From Lewinellaceae bacterium (GTDB lineage: Bacteria; Bacteroidota; Bacteroidia; Chitinophagales; Saprospiraceae), in assembly GCA_020636225.1 (NCBI GenBank), contig JACJYI010000009.1, positions 1 to 64,000 on the forward strand: DNA of 64,000 nucleotides, read 5' to 3'. Below the pieces are notes generated by a model. That model saw nothing but the letters and a program-made list of their open reading frames with translations. It was not told the origin of the DNA and did no database searches. The position numbers and the translations under genes were made by a program. Positions 21,958 through 33,900 of this stretch are shown in pieces (the first letter of the stretch is position 1; each line of letters begins with the position of its first letter).

Positions 21958-24900
21958 TTACGGTCCGACTTTCTTGGTTACGGTCACGTCGCCGGAGAAG
22001 ACCTCCTGACGGCCATCCGTGAACTCGACGATGAACATGTAGACATAGACACCCAGCTCGACGGGCTGGCCCTTCGTGGTGCCATCCCAGCCGTATTGCG
22101 GATCATTCGGCGGGATATCATCACCCTGGAACATCAGGCCACCCCAGCGATCGAAGATCTTCATGGAGATGATCCGCTTGACCTTGTCGTCGCCAAAGAG
22201 CGTGAAGTTGTCATTGATGATGTCGCCGTCCGGTGAGAAGGCATTGGGGATGTACACCTTGGTATCTTTCTTCACCACGATGATCACATAATCCGTCGCC
22301 GTGCACCCGGCCAGGTCGCTGACCGTTACCCGATACTCCTGGGTATTCAGTGGCACGACCTTGGTGATCAGGCAGGAATCGCAGGAGAGGAAATCACCCG
22401 GCGTCCACAAGACCGCACCGATCTCACTCGGTGGGATGTTCACAAAGGCCTCCAGGACGGCACTGTCGCCTTCCACGATGAGGATACTGTTCGCCGAAAG
22501 GGTGATGAACAGGTCATTCCCTTCCTGGATCACGATGGTGGTATCGAACTTGCAGTTCTTGCTATCGATGATCTGCAGGTTGTACGTGCCGGCACCGATC
22601 GGGGTGAACTGTCCGGTATTGTCAACCTGGCCGTTGAGGCTGATGGTGTAGGGCGGAGTACCGTTCTGGATATTACTGACCAGGATGGCCGCATCGTTGT
22701 CCCCTTTACAGGTCACCGGATCGATATCGATGTCCGGATCAGGGGCATCAGCATTGCCCCGGACAAACACCGAGTCGATCGCCGCACAACCATTGTCACC
22801 ATTCGTCAACTCGACATAGTACCAACCGGTGCCCTCCACCTGAGGGGTAAAGGTATTTCCTCCGGAGAGGATCGCACCGTCAGGTGAGGTCCAGGTGATC
22901 AGGGCGGTGCCAAAGTTACCTCCAGTAGCCGACAGGTTCGCGGTATAGACATCACAGGGCAGCTTGACCTCCGGGCCTGCCTCAACGGTCGGATAGCTGA
23001 CATCCGTCTGGACCACGACCGTGTCCATATTGGCACAGCCATTGGTGGTATCCGCTACCTCCAGGATATACTGGCCAGGATCGGTGACTGTCAGGGTCTT
23101 GCCCGGTCCCGACTGAACGATCATGCCTGTAGCATCTGTCCAGGTGAAGACCAGGTTCGGCCCGCTCTGGGATGAATTGGCATCGATGATCACCTGCTCT
23201 TGTGTACAGGTCAGGTTGGCCGGTGGTGCGATGTTGACGATCGGGTACTCGGTCTGGTCCTCGATGAGGATCTGGCTGGTACCCACACAACCGGTCACCG
23301 TATTGACCACGGTGAGGACCACCAGGCCTGCCTGATTGACATTGACCTGGAGGCCATTGATCTTGGTGCCGCCAACATCCCAGGTGAATTCCATCCCCGG
23401 TTGAGGATCCGTGAACAGCAGGACATTGTCCACCACGCAATTCAACAGCTCACCCGGGTCCGCCTGAATGGGCGCGACAGGGATCACCTTGTCTTCCGTG
23501 ACGGTCACTTGCGCGATGGGCGACTTACAGTTGTTGTCCGTATTGGTGACCTGCAGGGTATAGGTGCCCGGCTGGGAGACCCAAATGCCAGTTCCATTGC
23601 TGATCACCTGGCCTGCAGGATTCTTCCATTCATACAGGAAGTTCGGCCCGACAGAGCTGCCCGCCCCATTCAGGAAGACGGAATCGACCAGACAGGTCAA
23701 AACCTGATTGGGTCCGACCTTGGCGACCGGCACAGAGGCATCGATGGTCACCGTGGTGCTATCTGCTGCCGTACACTGGTCCGGGTAGGTCACCGTCAGC
23801 ACATAGGTGCCGGGGAAGGTCACCAACGGTGTGGCAATGCCCGATGTGAAGTTGTTCGGACCTGTCCAGGCAAAGGTCCCGTTGGCCGGATTGGCCGAGC
23901 CCTGCAGCGTGGCATTCTGAATGGTACAATCCAGGTTGAAGTCAGGACCGGCTTCGGCCGTCTGGTTACACTCCGAACAGGGATCCTGGCTGACATTCAC
24001 CGAGGTGAAGCAATTCGGATTGTTCACGTCCAGGATGGTCAGGGTGATGACCTGTCCATTGGCCGGAAGGTTGTTCAGGACGGCCAGGGAACCATAATTG
24101 AATGGGCCCCAGGTCTGCCCGCCTCCGGTGACCTCATATTGGCTGGTGGTCCCCAGGATGGTATTGATCACAAAGCTGACATCGAAATAGTCATCCGCCG
24201 TGGTCGGGCCGGTGTTGTTGTTGTTACAGGGACCGACATTCAGGTTGACCAGTTCGATCTCGCAAGGCTCCGAACAAGGCGGTGGCGGAGTAATGTCCAC
24301 CTGTACGGTACAGGTGGGATCGTTGCTGTCCACCAGCGTCAGGGTCAGCTGACCATTGGTGATCAGATACGGTCCGAAAATCTCCGTCTGGCCATAAGGG
24401 TACAGGACGCCCGAGTTGGGATCGATATACCACTCCGCCGAGTTGTTGTATCCGGTGACCGTGAGCTCGAAATAGAACACGTCATCGAGCGGATCATTGT
24501 CTGTTCCGTTCTTGTCGCAAACGATGTTGGCAACCACCGGCTGCAAGAGGCAGGTATTGGAGCAGGGGATCAATGCTCCTGCGGATTGACTGGCCGTGCA
24601 TTGATTGTCGTCGCTGTCGCGGAAGACGACCACCGGATTGGCCCCGGTAGCCGGGACATTGAATGTACCACCCGTGCCATAGTCGAATGGTCCGTAGGTA
24701 TTCCCGCTGATCACCACCACAAAGGTGCCGGAAGCTCCCGCGTTCAAGGCCGTGGCATTCACCGTGAAGGTGTAGAAGTCGTCTGACGGATCATAGTTCG
24801 TGCCACCATCGTTGCACACCTTGGTCAGGGCGGTGATGGTGAGCAGGCAATTGGTCGAACAGGGATCCAGCGGCCCGATGGGCTCGGACACCGAGCATCC

Positions 24901-27900
24901 CTTGACGGCATCCCCGAAGGTCAGCGTCAGGCTCTGTCCATTGGCCGGGATCGTAAAGCTGTGGCTGGTGCCATAGGTAAACGGTCCTTCATTGACCCCG
25001 GTACCGGTGACCGTGAAGGTACCGGCATTGGCCTGGCTGTTGCTCACCGTGAAGGTGATCACATAGACATCATCGGTAGCATCACTGAGGGTCCCCTTGT
25101 TGTCGCAGACCACTTCAAAGTTGTCGAGATTCAGGTCCAGTCCCACCGGTACACTGAAGGCCTGGCTGACCGTACATCCGAAGGTATCCCGCGCCCAAAC
25201 GGTATGGGGACCTGCCGTCAGTGACCCGAAGGTGGTCTGATTGGTGTAATTGCCATTGGTCAGACTGTACTGCACCTGTCCGGTGCCGCCGGTGGAGTTG
25301 ACCGTCACCGAGCCATCCTGATCACCCAGACAGGTCTCGCCCACGACCTGGAGGGTGAGGGCGATCTTCGGGAAGACGACCAGGGTGAGCGAGGCCACAT
25401 TGTAGCAACCAAGGGTGTTGGTCACCCGCACGTAGACGATCTGCTGGTTGGGTGTAACGGTGGTGTAGTTCGCCGGCAAGGCGTTGGCGCCTGCTTCCGC
25501 ATCCGCCTGGGTAAGGTGGTAGGTGAAGACATTGGTCGGATCCGGATTGATCTGCCCATTGGCCATCGTCAGGTCGAAGGTGGCCAGGTTGTCGCCATCC
25601 GGATCGCAGGATTTCAGGATACCACTGTTGACCAGCGGGATCTCCGTTTCATCATCGATGGTGATCTGGCTGGCCCCGACACAACCATTGGTGGTATCAA
25701 TGGCCGAGAGGGTCACCAGTCCCGGAGCAGTGAGCAGATAGGTCAGGCCGGTCACCGAATTGCCTCCCTGGGTCCATGTAAAGACCACACCGGGAAGGGC
25801 ATCGGTACTGAGGGTGATGGTATCCACCAGACAACCGAGGGCCGCCGCAGGATCGGTGTAGATCGGCGTGGCCGGAACCTCCTGGTCCAGGGTCACCACC
25901 ACCTGGTCGATGGGCGAGCTGCAATTGTTGGTGAAGTTGATTACCTGCAGGGTGTAGGTGCCCGGTTGGGTCACCACCAGGGTCGGCTGGTTGCCGATCT
26001 GGTTGCCGGCCCCATCCTTCCAGATATAGATGAAATCCGGCCCCATGGAGGAGCCCGGTCCACCCAGGATGATGGTATCCACCACACAGGTCAGTTTGGC
26101 ATCCGCTCCGGCATCCGCCACGGGGATGGACTGATCCACGGTGACGGTGGTGCTGTCAATAGCCACGCATTGATCGGCATATGTGACTGTCAGGACATAG
26201 GTACCAGGGAATCCCACGACCGGCGTGAAGATGTTGGACATGAAGTTGTTCGGTCCAGTCCAGGCGACCATACCGTTGGCCGGATTGGCCGACCCCTGCA
26301 GGATGGCGTTCGGGGTATTACAACCCAGTTCAAAGGTCGGACCGGCTTCCGCGGTCTGGTTACACTCCGAACAGGGATCCTGCATGACATCCACGGTTGT
26401 CACACAAGCGGGGTTGTTCACATCCGTGATGGTCAGGGTCAGGGACTGGCCATTGGCGGGCAGGTTCGGGATGTTCGCCACCGAACCATAGGTGAATGGT
26501 CCCCAGGTATTTCCGTTCCAGGTCACCTGATACTGGCTGGTGTTCCCCAGCACGGCATTGACGACAAAGGACACCGCGAAGAAGTCGTCATCCGGGTCAG
26601 GGCCGGTATTGTTGTCATCGCATGGCCCCTCATTCAGGTTGACCACTGCCAGCTCGCAGGGCTCTGAACAAGGAGGAGGCGGGGTCACCTGGATCTCGAC
26701 GGTACAGTTGGGATCCGCACTGTCCACCAGGGTCAGGGTCACCACTCCATTAACGATCAGGAATGGTCCGAATTCCTGGGGAACATCATACGGATAGGTG
26801 GTCCCGGCATTGGGATCCACATACCAGCTGGTGGACTTGTTCAAGCCACTGACGGTCACCTGGAAGGTAAAGACATCATCCAGCAGATCGTTCTGGGTCC
26901 CCAGTCCGTCACATTGGATGCTATCGACCACCGCCGTGATCAGGCAGGTGTTCGAACATGGGGTCAGGGCACCGGCTGACTGGCTGGCCGAGCATTGCGG
27001 ATCGTCATTGTCGATGAAGGTGACCACCGGATTGCTTCCGTCAGCCGGCAGGGTGAAGGTCCCACCCGTACCATAGGTGAACGGACCATAATTGGTGCCG
27101 TTGATCACCACGATAAAGCTGTTGGAGGCACCGCCATTGACGGCAGTGGCATTCACTGTGAACTCATAGAAGTCATCCGATGGATCGGCGTTGGTCCCGG
27201 CATCATTACACACCTTGGTCAAGGTAGTAATGGTGATCAGGCAATCCGTCGAACAGCTGTTCAGCGGGCCGATCTGCTGGGTGACCGGGCATCCCTTGAC
27301 GGCATCCGTGAAGGTCAGGGTCAGGGACTGGCCATTGGCGGGCAAGGTGAAGTTGTGTGCCTGCCCATAGGTGAATGGACCCTGGTTGACACCAGGACCG
27401 GTCACGGTATAGGTACCGGCGTTCGCCTGGTTGTTGACCAGGGTGAACGTGATGGTATAGAAATCATCCGTCGCATCACTGGGCGTACCATTATTGTTGC
27501 ACACTACAGTCAAGGCATCGACAGTGATCTCCAGTCCATCAGGCACTGTAAATGGCTGGGAGACGGTACAAATGAAGGTATCCCTGGCCCAGGCCGTGTA
27601 GGACCCGGCATTCAGGTTGCCGTAGGTGGTTTGCGCGGAGTAACCACCGTTGGACAGGCTGTACAGCACCTGGCCGGTGCCTCCGGTGGAGCTGATCACC
27701 ACACTACCATTGCCATCTCCCAGGCAGGTCTCGCCGGTCACATCCAGAGTCAGTTGGATGGTGGGGAAGACGATGAGATTGACCTGGGCTTGCGATCTGC
27801 AGCCGGATTGGTTCGTCACCACGACATAGACAGTCTGGAGGAATGGGGTCGTGTTCGTATAGCTGTTGGGCAATGGATTAACCCCGGCCTGGGCATCCGC

Positions 27901-30900
27901 CGCCGTCAGGTAATAGACGAAGGTATTGTTCGGATTTCCGTTGACCTGCGGATTGGCATTGCTCAAGGTAAAGGTGGCCAGGCCATCGTTATTGGCATCA
28001 CAGGATTTGAGCACCCCATTCTGCACCGTCGGATTCTGGATAATGGTCAACTCGACCGGGGTGCGCTGCGTGCTTTTGCAATTCGGGAACATGGCGTTCA
28101 CCGCCTCGACATAGTAGACGTAGACTCCCGGATTGGATACGACCGGTGTGTAGGAGGTGCTGTTGGCTTGCAACAAGGTGCCTCCATTCGGGGCGTTGTA
28201 CCAGTTGGCAATATCACCAGGGCCTACGGTCACGTTCAGTGTAGGAATCGGATCACCCTGACAGATGACGGGGTCATCCAGATTGACCGGATTCGGTACC
28301 GGTGGACAGTTACAGTTCGGCGGATCGATCACTACCGATCCGTTACAACCGCTGGCCGGATCCGTCCCAATGATGGTCAGGGACGAATCGACCGGGATAT
28401 CGGCGACCGAGTATTTCCCGTTCCCCAGATTGGACAGTAGTCCGATCGAAATGGTCGGGGTAAAGCCTGAGAGGGTGAAGTAGACACTGTAGAAATCCTG
28501 GCTGGCATCACACACCAGGCTGTCCACCAGGATATTGACCGGGGCGACATGGGTCAGGACGACCGTTGCCGTATCACCGGGGCATGCCCCATTGTCAGGT
28601 ACGACATAGTTGAAGGTGTACACACCGGCGGGTGCTCCAGCAAAGCTGACATTGGTCGGCGGGAAGATGTCGATACCGGAATTGTTCGGATCGACCCAGG
28701 TGCCTCCTGGTGTATACGGACCGACCAGATAGGTAAAGAGATTGACGCTATCCGTGCCATTGCACAGGAATCCGCCTCCGTTACCACCGGCGGTCACCGG
28801 CTGGTCGACGATCAGCGTAAAGGGCACTTCGCCGATACAACCGAAGATGGTGGTCCCCTTGATGTAATACACCGTACTGACCAGGGGTGACACCACAGGG
28901 TTGGCGATCTGGTTGGCGGCCGTGGCCGGCGTACCGGAATGATAGGTGATGGTGGGCTTACTGTTGTTGACATCCAGCACCTGCAGGGAGGTCAGGTCGA
29001 AGCTCTCGCCCAGGCAGATCCGAATCGTATCCGGATCGACCACCATGATCGGATCCGGCTTCTCGAGGATGACCTGCTTCTCTTGGATGACGTTGCCCGT
29101 GCACGGGTTGGTAAACTCCCAGGTGATCGTCCACACATGGTCAACCTCCACAATATCGGGAGCGACAAATCCCTCGATCTCACAGATGCCGAACTGGAAG
29201 TTGGAATAGGACAATTCCTCGATGGGTGGCAGCGGCTGGCCGCATTCCAGAGTCAGGTCGGCAGGGGCGCCAAGGAAGACCGGGTCAGCAACGGGCAATA
29301 CCGTAATGACCTGGGTATGGGTAATGGTCTTGCCACAGGCATCCAGTTCCCAGGTATAGAGGATGGTGCCGCCACATTCATTGTAGGTCGGCTCCTGGAA
29401 TGCCTCCACGGTGCCCTGGTTCTCGCAGTCGCCAAAGGCGTAATTGGAGTAGGACGTGAGGATGGATGGATCCAGGTTCTCCGCTTCGCTGCAGGTGATG
29501 GTCACATCCTGGGGCGGATCGATGAAGACCGGATCCGGACCCTTGAGGATGGTCACATTCTGGATGTGTTGGATCACCCGGCCACAGTCGTCCTCAAAAT
29601 ACCATTCGAACTCCTTGAATCCACCGCAGGCATCCCAGGTACCTGTCTCGGTGGGCAGCACACTGCCCTGGATGGAACAGGTACCGTTCTGGCCATTGGA
29701 ATAGTTCAGGGCCTGGTCCGGACCGGGGATATTGTCACAGGTCACGGTGATGTCGGCTGGCAGGTTGCTGAAGGTCGCCGGGGGTGCGGGCAGGACGGTC
29801 ACGGTTTGAACGTGATTGATCGTGCGTCCGCAATTGTCGGTGAACTCCCACTCATTGAAGAGGGTGCCACCACAATAATCATAAGCCCCGGTCTGCTGCC
29901 CTTGTACACTGCCAGCGATCGAGCAGAATCCAGTCTCCCCATTGGTGTACTGGAGCGCCGGCAGGTTGGCAGTCACCTGGTCACAACTGACTGTTACGTC
30001 CAGCGGAGGATTGGTGAACTGGGCCTGGGGCGTGGGGTTGACGGTAATGGTCTGGGTATGGGTCTTGGTCCGGCCGCATTGATCGGTAAATGTCCAGACA
30101 TAGGAGTACTGGTTGCCGCAGGGATCCGGATTGCCCACCAATTGTGGAGATACGGAACCGAAGATGCCACATTGTCCACCCAATCCATTCGTAAAGGTGA
30201 GCATGGGTGCTGATCCTGGCAGGTTATTACAATCTACCACCAGGTTGCCCGGAGGGTTCTGGAAATCGCCTTCCGGTGCAGGGTTCACTTGCAGGGTGCG
30301 GACATGCTGGATGATCCGGCCACACTGGTCGGTAAAGGTCCAGGTGTAGGTAATGACACCACCACAAAGTCCGGCGGAGCCGGTCTGCACCGGATCCACG
30401 GTACCGGAGATCTCGCAGGCACCGGATTGTCCGTTGCTGTACTGGAGGGGCGGTGCGCTGGCCGGGATCTGCTCGCATTCGATCACCTCGAACGCCGGAG
30501 GAGGATTCAAAAACTGGGCGATCGGGGTCGGCGTTACCGTGATGGTCTGGAAGTGCTGGATGGTCCGACCGCACTGATCGGTAAATGTCCAGGTGTATTG
30601 GATGACCCCGCCGCATGGACCGGCAGAACCGGTCTGGACGCCGGGAACGGTGCCGGTGATGCCACAATTCCCTGTCTCGCCATTGGTGTATTGCAAGTCA
30701 GGCGGACCCGTCGGAATATTGTTGCAATCCACGGTCATGGACGCCGGTGGATTGACAAACTGGGCGACTGGTGTGGGGGTTACGGTCACGGTCTGGACGA
30801 ATGTCTTCGTCCGGTTGCAGGCATCGGTAAAGGTCCAGGTAAAGGTGATCACCCCGCCGCATTCGTTCGCTGTTCCGGCGATGACCGGTACAGCCGTTCC

Positions 30901-33900
30901 CGTGATGGCACAAGCACCGCTCAATCCATTGGTATACTGCAGGTTCGGTGCGGACGTGGGAATATTATAACAATCGACCGTGACGGCTGCCGGGGGTGGA
31001 TTGACCCAGTCTGCTTCGGGAACCGGCTGTGCAGTCAGCACCTGGGTATGGGTGGTGGTCCGACCACAGGCATCGGTAAAGGTCCATTCATTGGTGATCA
31101 CGCCGCCACACAGGTTCGCTGAACCTGTGGTCACTGGCGCTACAGAACCCTCGATGAGGCAGTTGCCGCTCAGGCCGTTGCTGTACTGGAGGTTTGGTGT
31201 AGACGTGGGGATCTCGTCACAGGTAATGGTCAAACTCGGGGGCAGGGTATCGAATACCGCCTGAGGCACCGGCGTGACCGTGATGACCTGGGTATGACTG
31301 GTGAGTCGGCCGCACGCATCGGTGAACTCCCAGGTGTTCGTGATCACTCCACCGCAGAGATCGGCAGTGCCCACGGTAACCGGTGCCACTGAACCGACGA
31401 TGGCACAGTTGCCACTCTCCCCATTGCTGTACTGAAGCGTCGGGGCGGAGGTGGGGATGTCCGCGCAATCTACGGTCATGGATGGTGGCAGGGAGTCGAA
31501 GACCGCTACGGGCACCGGGGTGACGGTCAGGGTCTGGGTATGCGTGGTGACCCGGCCACAAGGATCCGTGAAGGTCCAGGTATAGGTGATGGCCCCGCCG
31601 CACAGGTCGGCCATGCCCGACACCGTCGGGGAAACCGTACCTGAGATCAGGCAATCCCCGGACAGCCCGTTCGAATAGGTCAGGTCCAGAAGAGTGGTCG
31701 GGATCTGGTCACAGGTGATGGTCATGCTGGGGGGCAGGGAGTCGAACACGGCCTGGGGCACGGGATTGACGGTGATCACCTGGACATGGGAGGTCGGGCG
31801 GCCACAGGCATCCGTAAACTCCCAGGTATTGGTGATCTGGCCTCCGCACAGATCGGCCGTGCCGGTAATCACCGGGGATACCGTACCGGTAATGGCGCAA
31901 TCCCCGCTCTCCCCGTTCGTATAGTTCAGGTCCGGGGCGGAGGTGGGAATATCGGCGCAATCCACCGTCATGGTGGGTGGCAATGAATCAAATACAGCGA
32001 CAGGCACAGGCGTCACCGTCAGCACCTGGGTATGGGTCTTCTGGCGTCCGCAGACGTCGGTGAAGGTCCACTCGTAGGTGATGGCCCCGCCGCACAGGTC
32101 GGCCGTGCCCGTGACCGTCGGGGACACTGTCCCACTGATCTGGCAGTCCCCTGATTCTCCGTTGTCGTAGTTGAGGTCGAGGGTAGTCGTAGGAATCTCC
32201 GCGCAAGTGATGGTCATGCTCGGGGGCAAGGTATCAAAGTCGGCCTCCGGTACCGGTGTCACTGTCAGGACCTGAGTGTGGACAGTCTGGCGACCGCACA
32301 CATCGGTGAAGGTCCACTCATACGTGATGGATCCGCCGCACAGGTCGGCTGTACCGGTGACCGTCGGAGAGACCGTTCCGGAGATCTGGCATGCGCCGGA
32401 TTCCCCGTTGTCGTAGTTCAGGTCGAGGGTTGTCGTGGGGATTTCCGCACAGGTTATGGTCATACTCGGAGGCAGGGTATCAAAGGTAGCCTCGGGCACC
32501 GGTGTCACCGTGAGGACCTGGGTGTGGACAGTCTGGCGACCGCACACATCGGTGAAGGTCCACTCATAGGTGATCTCGCCACCGCACAGGTCAGCCGAGC
32601 CGGTCACCGATGGAGTCACCGTTCCGGAGATCTGGCAGGCGCCGGATTCCCCGTTGTCGTAGTTCAGGTCGAGGGTTGTCGTGGGGATTTCCGCACAGGT
32701 TATGGTCATGCTCGGAGGCAGGGTATCAAAGGTAGCCTCGGGCACCGGTGTCACCGTCAGGACCTGGGTGTGGACAGTCTGGCGACCACACACATCGGTG
32801 AAGGTCCACTCATAAGTGATCTCGCCACCGCACAGGTCGGCCGAGCCGGTCACCGATGGAGACACCGTCCCGGAGATCTGGCAAGCGCCGGATTCACCGT
32901 TGTCGTAGTTGAGATCCAGCGTGGTGGTGGGGATCTCCGCGCAGGTGATGGTCATGCTTGGAGGCAGGGTATCAAAGGTGGCCTCGGGCACCGGTGTCAC
33001 CGTGAGCACCTGCTGATGGGTGGTCTGTCGCCCACAAGCATCGGTGAATTCCCAGTCGTAGGTGATCTCGCCTCCGCACAGGTCGGCCGAACCGGTCACT
33101 GTCGGGGACACCGTTCCGGAGATCTGGCAGGCGCCAGATTCTCCGTTGTCGTAGTTCAGGTCGAGGGTGGTGGTGGGGATCTCCGCACAAGTGATGGTCA
33201 TGCTCGGAGGCAGGGTATCAAAGACGGCCTCATCCACCGGCGTGGCGGTGATGTTCTGGACATGGACCATCATTCGTCCACAAACATCGGTGAATTCCCA
33301 GGTTCGGGTAATGGTACCGCCACAAAGATCAGCCGAGCCGGTCACCGTCGGGGTGATCGAACCGGCGATCTCGCAATCACCGGAATAACCATTGGTGTAT
33401 TCCAGGTCGGGGTGTGAGGTGGGGATGGAATCACAACTGATGGTCACATCGTCGGGTGGATCGACCCAGGTAGCCTCATCCACGGGATCGATGGTCACGA
33501 TCTGCTGGTAGGTGAATGGCGTACCACAGGGATCGGTATAATCCCAGACATAGGTCAGTTCTCCACCGCACAGATCGTAGGTGCCAAAGGTTTGGCCGGC
33601 AATGGTATCACTGATGCCACAATCGCCGGTCAGGCCATTGCTGATCACCAGATCGACCGGTGCCAGGGGCACGGAGTCGCAGGACACGGTAATATCCCCC
33701 GGAGGGTTCTCCCATTCCGGCAGGTCGGTCGGTTCAACGGTGATCACCTGGACGTGTTCGATGGTACGCATACAGGTATCCGTATAGGTCCAGGTACGGG
33801 TGATCTCCCCGCCGCACAGGTCAGCTGAACCGGTCACGACCGGGGCCACCAGGTATTGCAGATCACAGGCACCGACCGAATTGTTCTTGACCAGGAGGTT

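Noticed and set aside
23200..30213. Several long plus-strand frames (up to 528 codons) opposite the giant gene
   Set aside because: They are antisense shadows of a GC-rich repetitive gene; their Gly/Asp/His-rich composition and lack of any family motif give them away.
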